From an uncultured Chlorobiaceae bacterium (GTDB taxonomy: Bacteria > Bacteroidota > Chlorobiia > Chlorobiales > Chlorobiaceae), in NCBI GenBank assembly GCA_903939765.1, contig CAJAIK010000084.1:1-35606 (forward strand): a DNA stretch of 35,606 bases, written 5' to 3'. Position numbers and translations under genes: made by a program. The notes beneath the pieces were generated by a model. It made no database searches and was not told where the DNA came from. It worked only from the letters and a program-made list of their open reading frames with translations. Below, in pieces: positions 15,816 to 22,709 of the stretch. Position 1 is the stretch's first letter. Each line of letters opens with the position of its first letter.

Positions 15816-15844
15816 TTGATGATTAAATCAAATTGATTTATATT
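15816..15844 (+). promoter_or_regulatory. Early promoter (Pe) overlapped by a palindromic operator
   Basis: TTGATG (-35, 15816-15821) and TATATT (-10, 15839-15844) are spaced 17 bp and read into the early operon. The spacer contains most of a 17-nt palindrome, TAAATCAA-A-TTGATTTA (15824-15840, 8-bp arms). Repressor bound there would exclude RNA polymerase. This is the strongest regulatory site in the window. Confidence 0.65.
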
Positions 15845-15893
15845 ACTTGTGAAAGATTAAGGAAAATAAACGCAACAACAAAACAGAAACACC

Positions 15894-16133
15894 ATGAGAT
15901 ACTTTTATCATCACAAAGGAGAAGATGACGTTTACCTGACATCAACGGCAAGGCGCTACGGGACTCTAACTCTTGATCTTGAAAAGGTTACAGCTCTCCA
16001 ATTCTCCGGAAACAGAATTTACATCTTCTTATCTGATGGGGCAGTGCTTGAGCATTGGTCAGAGACCATAAAAGACGATTACGAGCAAATCTCAACAGAT
16101 ATGATGGAGTTAAGGCCGGTCGTATCAGACTAA
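15894..16133 (+). CDS. First early-operon protein, unknown (Ner position)
   Basis: This 79-residue protein is in the position Mu uses for Ner, but no helix-turn-helix is evident. The sequence alternates beta-like stretches (VYLTSTARRYGTLTLDLEKV, NRIYIFLSDGAVLEHW) and ends in acidic residues. It is read from the early promoter about 50 bp upstream. Its last nine bases overlap a convergent minus-strand ORF. I do not recognise the family; a regulatory or anti-host role would be a guess. Confidence 0.65.
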   Translation: MRYFYHHKGEDDVYLTSTARRYGTLTLDLEKVTALQFSGNRIYIFLSDGAVLEHWSETIKDDYEQISTDMMELRPVVSD

Positions 16134-16316
16134 TCCTTTCAGGTGAAGCGCAGTCAAGATGGCGCTACGGTGTTTATCGATGTACACAATGGCATCCTTC
16201 ACGCAGTACTCAAAAGGTATAGTCTGGTCTGATCGATTCTCTTTGATTCTGATTTGTTCAGCAATAACAAGGGTTTGGGCGACAAGGATGTTTTCGAGGA
16301 TGCGTTTTTCTTCCAT
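16125..16316 (-). CDS. Small antisense-oriented protein, unknown
   Basis: Starting at the ATG at 16314-16316, the minus strand encodes 63 residues (MEEKRILENILVAQTLVIAE onward) with an amphipathic, well-balanced composition. The plus-strand frames over the same stretch look random. The frame is open farther upstream, but that extension is low-complexity Leu/His. No good Shine-Dalgarno precedes the ATG. If real, it is a minus-strand gene embedded in the plus-strand early operon, convergent with the first early gene and divergent from the next. Moderate to low certainty. Confidence 0.45.
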   Translation of the reverse strand: MEEKRILENILVAQTLVIAEQIRIKENRSDQTIPFEYCVKDAIVYIDKHRSAILTALHLKGLV

Positions 16317-16367
16317 TGTGAGTCTGGTTTGGTGCACAAGTGAACGGAAAGTGAAAATAATAAAAAG

Positions 16368-16616
16368 ATGAGTGAAGTACAGAGAATAAATCTTCGGGTG
16401 AAGCCTTATCGGGGTATCTGGCACCGTATTGCTCTTGAGGAGATGGTACGGCGTGCCCAGTCGGGAAAGCCTGAGGTGATCAGCCCTCACCGGGTGCGTA
16501 TGGGGGTGAAAACAGGGGTTAAGCACTGGATGATGAAGTTCAACGAGACAAAAGAGTTGATGGAAAAGGAGTATGAGTTGATCAATCAACAGTGCAAGAA
16601 GAACCTTCAAGGTTAA
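16368..16616 (+). CDS. Small basic early protein, unknown
   Basis: This 82-residue protein of mixed basic/amphipathic character contains WHRIALEEMVRRAQSGKPEVISPHRVRMGVKTGVKHWMMKF. It ends 4 bp before the transposase start, so it is translationally linked to A. The position suggests an accessory of early regulation or transposition; there is no recognisable domain. The ribosome-binding region is A-rich and weak. Confidence 0.65.
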   Translation: MSEVQRINLRVKPYRGIWHRIALEEMVRRAQSGKPEVISPHRVRMGVKTGVKHWMMKFNETKELMEKEYELINQQCKKNLQG

Positions 16617-16620
16617 CCCG

Positions 16621-18885
16621 ATGAGCAACATTATTCATTTCCCTGGCAGTCTGAAAATCACACCCAAAGGTGCGAACCAAGGTGCGAACCAAGGTGCGAA
16701 CGACAGAGGTAGTGTTCGTACCTTGGTCAACTGTCAAGAACTTAAACATTTACAAGGTTTAGAGGCGTTCATAAGTGTTCAGGATGGTGCGAACTTGCTT
16801 GGGGTGTCATTTCGGGCTGTACAGAAGAATTGTAAGGCAGGAAAATACGTCACGAAACTGGTTCACGGTAATGGCGGAATGCAGTACCGGATTGCGCTTT
16901 CTTCGCTGCCTGTTGATGCTCAAATGCGGTGGCGGAAGGAGCACGGTTTTGTGGCTGAGGAGATGGAAAAAACGGCTGAATCGAACTGCAAACCGTTTGA
17001 TGAAATGAGTGAGCAGCAGAGGCAAACAGCTCTTGATCGGTATGATGTGGTGATGCATTACAAGGAGGCTATTTCGCGGGCGAAACATGGGATGATATTG
17101 GAGGCAAAAGAGGCTTTTATCAGCCGGTATGCGGCTGGTGAGTGGCCGATTTTGCTTGAACGGATTGGAACTGCGACGTGGAAAACGATTGACCGGTGGA
17201 TCCAGACCTTGAAAGACAATAATGGTTTACCGTCGAGCCTGGCACCGAATTACCGGTACACGAGAGATGGCGCGGCGGTGGTTGGCATCTCGATGGAGCA
17301 GGGTGAAATGATCCTGGCTTACTACCTGCATGGTAACCAGCCAAAAATATCAGAGGTGGTGCGGAAGGTGAACCGGAAGCTTTACGATCGCGGTATGGAG
17401 CAGGTAACTGAAAGCCGTGTGCGCCGATTCCTGAAGGAGTACCATGTCAATAATGAGGCGTCGGTGGTGATGGCGCGTGAGGGTGAAAAGGCTTACAACG
17501 ACAAGTGTGCTCCATACATATCCCGGAACAACAAGCTGATTTTGCCAGGTGAAATTATGGTCTCGGATGGCCATAAGATTGCATTCCCGATTCAGCATCC
17601 GGTGACTGGCCAGCCAATGCGGATGATGCTGATCAGCCATCAGGATCAAGCGAGTCGGGCCATCCTTGGCTGGGAGATTATGCCAAGCGAAAACACGGCG
17701 GCTATCGCATCATCATTCAGGCGCAGTATGCTTTGGCTGGGCAATATCCTCACTGGGGATGACGCGATCGCGTTTGTTCCCCGGTCGCTGAAGATCGATA
17801 ACGGCAAGGCGTTTAAATCGCACTACTTCACGGGATTGAAAGGCAGTACGATGGTCGATGTCGGCGGTATTGGCCTTTATGATCAGCTCAAGCCAATGGG
17901 TTTCAAGGGCGTCTCCTACTCGCGGGTGTATAACGGACAGGAGAAGACGATTGAGCGGTTCTGGGGGAACTTTGCGGAGATGGAACGGTCGATGCCGAAC
18001 TATACCGGTACGTCGATTGCGATGAAGCCGGCGCATTTGCGCAGAGGTGAGTTTATGCACCGTGAGATCGCTGAAAAGTTGCAGTTGAATACTGCGCCAA
18101 CGATTGCCGAGGCTCATTACCTGGTTGCTTTGTGGATGCATGATAACAACTTGCGCCATACCAGTAAAAGCAGCCAGCTTGAAGGGAAAAGTCCTTATGA
18201 GGCACTGGAAGCGGGGTTGGTTTTGCTGCGGGAAAAGGAGAAGGAGACGATGCAGGAACGGCTGATTTCGCGGGATGAACTGACGTTCCTGATGATGCCG
18301 CAGATCACCAGGACATTGAAGCGGAACGGGATTTCGTTGTTTGGACGGCAGTATCTGTCACCCGAGTTGCACGATTTGGCCAAGGGGCAGCGGGAGCTGG
18401 TGGTGCGGTACGATTTTGACCGGCTGGACGGGGTCGCGGTGTACCATCCGAACGGTGAGTTCTTGTGTTTTGCGCAGGAGTTTTGCCCGAACGGTGGGAT
18501 TCATCCAGCGGCAAAACTGCTGGGGACGCCTAAAGATGTTGAGGCGTACAGAGTGGCGGCAAGCATCAAGAACAGTTTGCACCGGTCAACGAGGCGGAAA
18601 GCTAAAACCGGTCTTTTGAGCGCTGCTGAAAAGGGGTTCAGCCAGCTTGTGCAGGGTGAGGTGATGCCTGATGTGGTGCGTCAGCAGGTTAAGGCGGCTG
18701 AGGAACAGGCTCAAAAGGAGGCTGCGTCGGCAAAAAAGACGGGTACGGATGCGATGGAGATTCCGGAGGAGTGGTTGCTGGTTGATCCGGAACCAGCGGG
18801 GCGTGAGCAGCCGGAATTCTCGTATAAGGATATCCTGCAGATACAGATTGAAGATGAGGAAAAAAGAAGAGGGTTTTACCACTAA
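16621..18885 (+). CDS. A: Mu A-type DDE transposase
   Basis: This 754-residue protein is the recombinase that excises and joins prophage ends for integration and replicative transposition. A winged-helix/HTH region (ISVQDGANLLGVSFRAVQKNCKAG, 51-74) corresponds to the Mu A N-terminal end- and enhancer-binding domains. The RNase-H-like core shows Asp316 in MVSDGHK, Asp393 in KIDNGKAF and Glu445 in KTIERFWGNF, with spacing 77 and 52 (Mu A: 67 and 56). A beta-barrel domain and a charged C-terminal tail (about 660-754), expected to contact protein B, follow. The N-terminus has a GANQGANQGAND repeat absent from classical Mu A. B follows after a 61-bp gap containing a hairpin. Confidence 0.93.
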   Translation: MSNIIHFPGSLKITPKGANQGANQGANDRGSVRTLVNCQELKHLQGLEAFISVQDGANLLGVSFRAVQKNCKAGKYVTKLVHGNGGMQYRIALSSLPVDAQMRWRKEHGFVAEEMEKTAESNCKPFDEMSEQQRQTALDRYDVVMHYKEAISRAKHGMILEAKEAFISRYAAGEWPILLERIGTATWKTIDRWIQTLKDNNGLPSSLAPNYRYTRDGAAVVGISMEQGEMILAYYLHGNQPKISEVVRKVNRKLYDRGMEQVTESRVRRFLKEYHVNNEASVVMAREGEKAYNDKCAPYISRNNKLILPGEIMVSDGHKIAFPIQHPVTGQPMRMMLISHQDQASRAILGWEIMPSENTAAIASSFRRSMLWLGNILTGDDAIAFVPRSLKIDNGKAFKSHYFTGLKGSTMVDVGGIGLYDQLKPMGFKGVSYSRVYNGQEKTIERFWGNFAEMERSMPNYTGTSIAMKPAHLRRGEFMHREIAEKLQLNTAPTIAEAHYLVALWMHDNNLRHTSKSSQLEGKSPYEALEAGLVLLREKEKETMQERLISRDELTFLMMPQITRTLKRNGISLFGRQYLSPELHDLAKGQRELVVRYDFDRLDGVAVYHPNGEFLCFAQEFCPNGGIHPAAKLLGTPKDVEAYRVAASIKNSLHRSTRRKAKTGLLSAAEKGFSQLVQGEVMPDVVRQQVKAAEEQAQKEAASAKKTGTDAMEIPEEWLLVDPEPAGREQPEFSYKDILQIQIEDEEKRRGFYH
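16669..16703 (+). repeat. 12-bp tandem repeat at the 5' end of gene A
   Basis: GGTGCGAACCAA is repeated twice and followed by a partial third copy. It encodes GANQ units in frame, so gain or loss of a unit keeps the frame. GGTGCGAAC also recurs at about 16784. Confidence 0.85.
16689..16726 (+). other. Predicted 13-bp hairpin in the 5' part of A mRNA
   Basis: CCAAGGTGCGAAC (16689-16701) can pair with GTTCGTACCTTGG (16714-16726) over 13 bp, with one G-U pair and a 12-nt loop. The same partner can pair alternatively with the earlier repeat copy at 16677-16689. It could modulate translation of A or bind protein at DNA level; this is an inference. Confidence 0.55.
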
Positions 18886-18919
18886 AAAAGCTCAAAGCCC
18901 GTTACGAGCGGGCTTTGAG
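18884..18919 (-). terminator. Intrinsic terminator facing left, between A and B
   Basis: The 11-bp stem CTCAAAGCCCG/CGGGCTTTGAG has a 7-nt loop. On the minus strand it is followed by CTTTTTTAG, a proper T tract. On the plus strand no T tract follows, so it should block antisense transcription rather than the early operon. Confidence 0.7.
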
Positions 18920-18946
18920 GAAAGAACAACTTAACAAAACAGTGCC

Positions 18947-19903
18947 ATGGAAGATAAAACATTACAAAGGACGTTGCAAGAGCCTGATCGGTTGTGTGAG
19001 CAGCTCCGGGAGGTGATGGAGGCTGAAGGGTTGAGCCAAAACGCGACATCGTTGCAGATCGGGGTCAGTGCAGGGTTGTTATCAGCCTGGTTTGCCCGGA
19101 AGTACAAGGGTTCGGAGGAGGCAATGGCTGAGAAGGTTGCCGGGTTTCTTGCAAGGCGTAAAGAGGTGCGGACGATGGCGGTGCAGGAAGAGGAGCGGTT
19201 CCCGATCACGGTTGAAACCGAGGTGTATCTGGCTGTCACGAAGGCTATCCGCAACTGCCATCTGAAGGGGAAAATCGGTGTGGTGACGGCTCATTCGGGG
19301 TCAGGAAAAACCCGTGCTGCACGGGAGTATGTCGCCAAGAATGCGGGGTCGATGCTGATTGAGTGCCACCATTCGTTTCCCGCCAGGATGGTGCTTGGAG
19401 CTATTGCTCAGTCGTGCGGGGTTGAGGCTCGCGGGTCTATCCATGAGTTGCTGGTGTCGATTTGTGACCGTCTGCGCGGATCCGGCCGAGTGCTGGTGCT
19501 GGATGAGGCGGAACATTTAAAGCCGCAGGTGCTTGATGTGGTGCGCCGGATCAATGATTGGGCGGGCATCGGCATCGTCTACGTCGGGTTGCCGAGGTTT
19601 ATGGGGCAGTTGCAGTCTCTCCGGAGGGATTTTGAGTACATCTGGAACCGGGTGCGGGTGCGTGCCGGCATCGAGCGCGGTCGGGTAAGGGAGATTGGTG
19701 ATGCACGGATGCTGCTTGAAAGCGTGCTCCCACTGGTTGGCGAGGGTGTTCCGGAGTCGTTTTACCAGTATTGCGGCGGTGATATCCGCAAACTTGAAGA
19801 GCTCTTTTTCGCTGTACTGGCGGTGTCGCGCCGGTCGGCGCAGGAGGTATCCGAAAGAATGGTGAAAGTGACGGCGCAACAATTATCCATGGAGGCGATA
19901 TGA
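18947..19903 (+). CDS. B: Mu B-type transposition target ATPase
   Basis: This 318-residue protein has an N-terminal HTH (LSQNATSLQIGVSAGLLSAWF, 29-49) and an AAA+ ATPase domain. The Walker A motif is AHSGSGKT (115-122) and the Walker B motif is VLVLDEAEH (182-190). A C-terminal helical domain ends the protein. In Mu, B polymerises on target DNA, delivers it to the A transpososome and provides target immunity. The layout here is identical, so the same role is inferred. Its stop overlaps the next start by 4 bp (ATGA). Confidence 0.9.
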   Translation: MEDKTLQRTLQEPDRLCEQLREVMEAEGLSQNATSLQIGVSAGLLSAWFARKYKGSEEAMAEKVAGFLARRKEVRTMAVQEEERFPITVETEVYLAVTKAIRNCHLKGKIGVVTAHSGSGKTRAAREYVAKNAGSMLIECHHSFPARMVLGAIAQSCGVEARGSIHELLVSICDRLRGSGRVLVLDEAEHLKPQVLDVVRRINDWAGIGIVYVGLPRFMGQLQSLRRDFEYIWNRVRVRAGIERGRVREIGDARMLLESVLPLVGEGVPESFYQYCGGDIRKLEELFFAVLAVSRRSAQEVSERMVKVTAQQLSMEAI

Positions 19904-20373
19904 TAGGAGCTATCGTTGACGGAAAGCTGGTCTGGGTTGAAACGCTCAATGATCAGGAGAAGAAAAAGACGCGGGCTATTGATCAGCACCCGAGCGATTG
20001 TACGGGTTGCATTACGGCGAAGGGGCCCTGCAAGGCTGGTGAACTGGGTGCTGCTGTGCGGGATAATAAGGAGTTGGTGGAGCTGAAGGGTGTGCGGAAG
20101 GATGGTCCGGTGTATTGCCCATCGTGCGGGTCTCGGGTGCATTTTTTGAGGACGGTTGCCGGGAAGATGATGCCTTGTGAGATGGATTTGCGGCGAGGTG
20201 ATGGCAAGATGACGCTCACCGATCACGATGGGGTGACCCATAGAAAAGCTCCGGATACGGTGTTCGGGTATGAGTCGCACTTTGCGTTTTGCCGTGGGGC
20301 GAAGGAGCATCGCCGGACAACGACTTGCCGGTCGGATGGTATGGAGAGAAGCCCGAAAGGAGGTGCAAAATGA
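19900..20373 (+). CDS. Cysteine-rich putative zinc-binding early protein
   Basis: This 157-residue protein has cysteines at 34, 37 (CTGC), 44, 73, 76 (CPSC), 93, 131 and 143, arranged like one or two zinc ribbons or knuckles. The segment VYCPSCGSRVHFLRT is a typical zinc-ribbon half. It starts inside the end of B (ATGA overlap), so it is coupled to it. I do not recognise the family. A nucleic-acid-binding or regulatory role fits the metal sites and the position but is not shown. Confidence 0.7.
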   Translation: MIGAIVDGKLVWVETLNDQEKKKTRAIDQHPSDCTGCITAKGPCKAGELGAAVRDNKELVELKGVRKDGPVYCPSCGSRVHFLRTVAGKMMPCEMDLRRGDGKMTLTDHDGVTHRKAPDTVFGYESHFAFCRGAKEHRRTTTCRSDGMERSPKGGAK

Positions 20374-20576
20374 ATGCCGGAGAGTTGAGATTTGGAGTGC
20401 TGGCACCTAAGCTGTCGGAGCAAATTGAGGGACTGCCGCTTTGGTATGATAATGCTGATAGAGCAATATCAATGCTGTATATCGGGGAGATTATCACCAA
20501 TACAGAAGCGATAAGCGCCCGGAAGAAGCTTGTCAATAAGATTGAGTCATGGTTGAAAACAAGGGAGGGCAAATGA
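20370..20576 (+). CDS. Small early protein, unknown
   Basis: This 68-residue protein starts at the ATG at 20370. The start is preceded by an excellent AAAGGAGGTG and overlaps the preceding stop. The sequence is mixed alpha-helical (LSEQIEGLPLWYDNADRAIS, ITNTEAISARKKLVNKIESWL) with no known motif. It is one of a chain of ATGA-overlapping genes, so it is surely translated from the early transcript. Confidence 0.7.
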   Translation: MNAGELRFGVLAPKLSEQIEGLPLWYDNADRAISMLYIGEIITNTEAISARKKLVNKIESWLKTREGK

Positions 20577-20761
20577 AGCTGCAAACAAGAGTCAAGACGG
20601 CGGTTAAAGTGCTGGTTGATGAATTGATGGTGTCGTTTCCCATAGATGTTTACGAGGCGCAGCGAGTGCTGTCGGAGTTGTTGCAAAGCCAGGAGATGAT
20701 CAGGGAGATTCGGGCGAAGGTTGAAATCAAATTTATGGAGGAGGTTGAAAATGAGGGATGA
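20573..20761 (+). CDS. Small helical early protein, unknown
   Basis: This 62-residue, probably all-helical protein (VKTAVKVLVDELMVSFPIDVY and a Glu-rich C-terminus) starts at the ATG at 20573 with GGAGGGC upstream, overlapping the previous stop. No motif is recognised. Its tail overlaps the next gene's start by 11 bp. Confidence 0.65.
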   Translation: MKLQTRVKTAVKVLVDELMVSFPIDVYEAQRVLSELLQSQEMIREIRAKVEIKFMEEVENEG

Positions 20762-20906
20762 AGAGGAAGAGTGGAGCCTACTGGATAATTGGTTTGGATG
20801 TTTGTTATTGCTGGTGCTTGGGTATTCGGTACTGGCTTTTGTTTGGGTGCGGGATAGAGTGATCGTGGTCTCAAAAACAATTACTGGAGGGCGGCATAGT
20901 GAGTAA
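20751..20906 (+). CDS. Single-pass small membrane protein
   Basis: This 51-residue protein has an acidic N-terminus (MRDEEEEW), one hydrophobic segment (WFGCLLLLVLGYSVLAFVWV, about 13-32) and a basic C-terminus. That predicts one inner-membrane helix. The ATG at 20751 has GGAGG upstream inside the preceding gene. Function unknown; early phage membrane peptides can affect superinfection, but nothing here proves that. Confidence 0.65.
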   Translation: MRDEEEEWSLLDNWFGCLLLLVLGYSVLAFVWVRDRVIVVSKTITGGRHSE

Positions 20907-21105
20907 TAGTGAAAAGTTTCAGCAGGCGGAGATTAAGATTCAAGCACTAAAACTGAGGGTGGAGTCGCTGGAGAGGAATATGGCCAGACTGCTTCAGTCG
21001 TCTGAAGAGTCAACGGATGCCATACAGTCGATCTCGTCGAGTCTGGACTGTTTGGCGAGGTCGCTGACGATTATTGCCAAAAATCAAACTGCGGAGGTGT
21101 TATGA
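20899..21105 (+). CDS. Small coiled-coil protein
   Basis: This 68-residue protein starts with GTG at 20899 (GGAGGG upstream) and overlaps the previous gene by 8 bp. Heptad patterning is clear in FQQAEIKIQALKLRVESLERNMARLL, followed by a second helix rich in Ser (SIQSISSSLDCLARSL order approximate). It is likely an oligomerising partner of another early protein. No family recognised. Confidence 0.65.
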   Translation: MSNSEKFQQAEIKIQALKLRVESLERNMARLLQSSEESTDAIQSISSSLDCLARSLTIIAKNQTAEVL

Positions 21106-21356
21106 GTGTGGCTGCAGAGGTTGTGCGGATTGTTGTTATGCTCTCGGTGGGAGCCGGGATGATGGCTTTGTATCCGCAAGTAAACCGAGTGATTGCCCGA
21201 GCTATCAAGATAGGGCGAGAGTGGAAGGTTAGTATAAGGTTATGGTTTGGATCAATGGTGTTGTGTGCTGGATTGTGGGTAATCAAGTTTGGTTGCCGAA
21301 TTGCTGAAGTGCAGGTATTAATGCAGTTTCCGGGAGTGAGTGATGAACAGGCGTAA
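21102..21356 (+). CDS. Small two-helix membrane protein
   Basis: This 84-residue protein has two hydrophobic segments (VVRIVVMLSVGAGMMALYP and WFGSMVLCAGLWVIKFG) separated by a basic loop (RVIARAIKIGREWK). It probably spans the membrane twice. It begins within the end of the previous gene (ATGA-type overlap), and the next gene begins 14 bp before its stop. Function unknown. Confidence 0.65.
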   Translation: MSVAAEVVRIVVMLSVGAGMMALYPQVNRVIARAIKIGREWKVSIRLWFGSMVLCAGLWVIKFGCRIAEVQVLMQFPGVSDEQA

Positions 21357-21897
21357 GCGGGAACCACAGGCGACGACGATGATTGTGCAGGTGATGCCGT
21401 CTGTGGCGGCGGGGGTGGAAATTGATTTGAGTGACAAGGAGCCGGTGGTTGGTGTGTCGTACTCGCCGAAGCGGAGGAAGTGGCGGGCGTATATCCATGT
21501 GGGGAAGCGCCAGGTTTTTCACCGGTATTGTGAGACGAAGAGTGAGGCGATTGAAGCTCACCGGAAGGCGATGGTGGTGCATCAGCGGTTGAGTGTGCAG
21601 ACAAGCGGAGGGCCTCGGTTTGAACGGAAGATCAAGGCTCCGGGGTATCGGAATCTTGATCGGACGCTGGAGCATTTGGCGGAGGAGGCGGCGGAGGTGA
21701 TTCACATGAAGAGCAAGGTGATCCGGTTCGGGCTGCAGGGGAAGCATAACGGGCTTACGGGGCAGCGTCGGCTTGGGTGTGAGATTGGTAATATGCTGGC
21801 GATGGTGGAGCTGCTGGTGCTGGATGGGGCGGTGTTGGCGAAGGATATTGAGGATGGGATGCAGGAGAAGGTGGAGAAGTTGACGCGGGTGTACTGA
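21343..21897 (+). CDS. AP2-like DNA-binding domain fused to a MazG-like domain
   Basis: This 184-residue protein starts at the ATG at 21343, with GGGAG 6 nt upstream. Residues about 35-80 (VGVSYSPKRRKWRAYIHVGK...HRYCETKSEAIEAHRKA) match the AP2/ERF-like DNA-binding fold seen in phage HNH endonucleases. That fold has a conserved G-V-x-x-x-K-x-x-W-x-A-x-I pattern and a final helix. Residues about 103-184 resemble an all-alpha MazG-like NTP pyrophosphohydrolase: EEAAEVI at 114-120 (ExxE), then CEIGNMLAM, where the usual second-motif Asp is Asn150. The second site may therefore be altered or inactive. I am not aware of this combination as standard. Confidence 0.6.
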   Translation: MNRRKREPQATTMIVQVMPSVAAGVEIDLSDKEPVVGVSYSPKRRKWRAYIHVGKRQVFHRYCETKSEAIEAHRKAMVVHQRLSVQTSGGPRFERKIKAPGYRNLDRTLEHLAEEAAEVIHMKSKVIRFGLQGKHNGLTGQRRLGCEIGNMLAMVELLVLDGAVLAKDIEDGMQEKVEKLTRVY

Positions 21898-21909
21898 TTG
21901 GTGGTGGTT

Positions 21910-21973
21910 GAAGAAGATCGGTGATTCCCGGTTGTGACATGGCCGGGAGGGGGTTCGATTCCCTCCTTCTTTA
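21910..21973 (+). ncRNA. D-armless tRNA-like element
   Basis: Four helices fit a tRNA frame lacking a D arm. The 7-bp acceptor pairs GAAGAAG (21910-21916) with CTTCTTT (21966-21972, one G-U). A 9-nt linker follows. A 6-bp stem TCCCGG/CCGGGA (21926-21931 and 21943-21948) has an 11-nt loop TTGTGACATGG. The 5-bp T stem GGGGG/CCCTC carries the canonical TTCGATT loop. The discriminator position is A21973, followed by CGA rather than CCA. The loop contains TTGTGAC, the form of a His (GTG) anticodon loop. It occupies the only gap in an otherwise tightly packed operon. It could be a degenerate tRNA or a tRNA mimic. Confidence 0.55.
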
Positions 21974-22010
21974 CGACAAAGAATAGTTTTTGGAATAAAA
22001 TTTGACGGAA

Positions 22011-22280
22011 ATGGCAAAATCTGAAGAGGAAATTTTGAAAGAAGACAGAGATCTACTTCGTCACGCAACTGGATCAGAGCCTGGGAGATACCCAAAAAGA
22101 ATTTGGGGCTATCGGAATCGCTTTATATCAGATCCGGGATGCGACACATTTCAGGGATGTATGCGAAATGTACAAAGAGGTTGGATGTTTTTTCGGGAGC
22201 CCGATTATTTCACGGTATCGAGGCTTGGGTGTGAGCAGATCGGGATGCATAAGGCGGCTATAAAACGAGCAATAGTATAA
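22011..22280 (+). CDS. Small phage protein, unknown
   Basis: This protein of about 89 residues has ATG 22011; a TTG three codons upstream is possible. The central WGYRNRFISDPGCDTFQGCMRNVQRGWM resembles a recurring small-protein pattern of temperate phages (YRNHF...C..M...GLM), recalled from general familiarity and without known function. It is followed 3 bp later by the next gene in the same early or middle operon. Confidence 0.65.
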   Translation: MAKSEEEILKEDRDLLRHATGSEPGRYPKRIWGYRNRFISDPGCDTFQGCMRNVQRGWMFFREPDYFTVSRLGCEQIGMHKAAIKRAIV

Positions 22281-22283
22281 GAA

Positions 22284-22709
22284 ATGGCAATATCAGCAGA
22301 ACAGTGGGAGGTTATCAATACGAAGCTGCAGAACCAATTTGCGTCAGTGCATTTTGCTCTTGATGGACGAAAGATCACTGTGCAATGGAGGCGATCATCG
22401 CGGACAAGGATACAGTATTCTTTGTTTGTCTTTATTGACGAGAAAATCAGGATATCTACCGGATGGCCGTCGCATGGTGATTATGACAGTTTTGTTGAAA
22501 AGGTCTGGAGGAAAAAGACTCGTACCACATCACTGTTTAAAAAACAAGATCTCGACGGAAAAAGTAAGCGCCAGATTGCGATTATAAACAAGTTAAAGAA
22601 AGAGTATCCGGATAGGGTTCTGGTGTGGTATGAGCCTTGTTTTTGCACTCCCGGATTGCTGATCAGGCAGTACAAAAAGCTTGAGGGGTTGGAGGTCATT
22701 GAGCTATGA
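22284..22709 (+). CDS. Phage protein, unknown
   Basis: This 141-residue protein begins MAISAEQWEVINTKLQNQF. Beta-rich segments follow (VHFALDGRKITVQWRRS, IQYSLFVFIDEKIRIS), then a basic patch (KKTRTTSLFKKQDLDGKSKRQ). It looks like a compact DNA- or protein-binding domain of the kind common in Mu-like early regions, with no assigned function. It overlaps the next start by 4 bp. Confidence 0.68.
   Translation: MAISAEQWEVINTKLQNQFASVHFALDGRKITVQWRRSSRTRIQYSLFVFIDEKIRISTGWPSHGDYDSFVEKVWRKKTRTTSLFKKQDLDGKSKRQIAIINKLKKEYPDRVLVWYEPCFCTPGLLIRQYKKLEGLEVIEL

Noticed and set aside
16317-16631. N-terminal extension of the minus-strand small gene
   Set aside because: Leu/His-rich, overlaps the divergent plus-strand gene completely; only the 63-residue part from 16316 looks protein-like.
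19762-20686. Minus-strand frames opposite B and the zinc-protein gene
   Set aside because: Low-complexity shadows of well-supported plus-strand genes.
21283-22095. Minus-strand 270-codon His/Pro/Arg-rich frame
   Set aside because: Shadow of the AP2/MazG-like gene and the tRNA-like gap; low-complexity composition.
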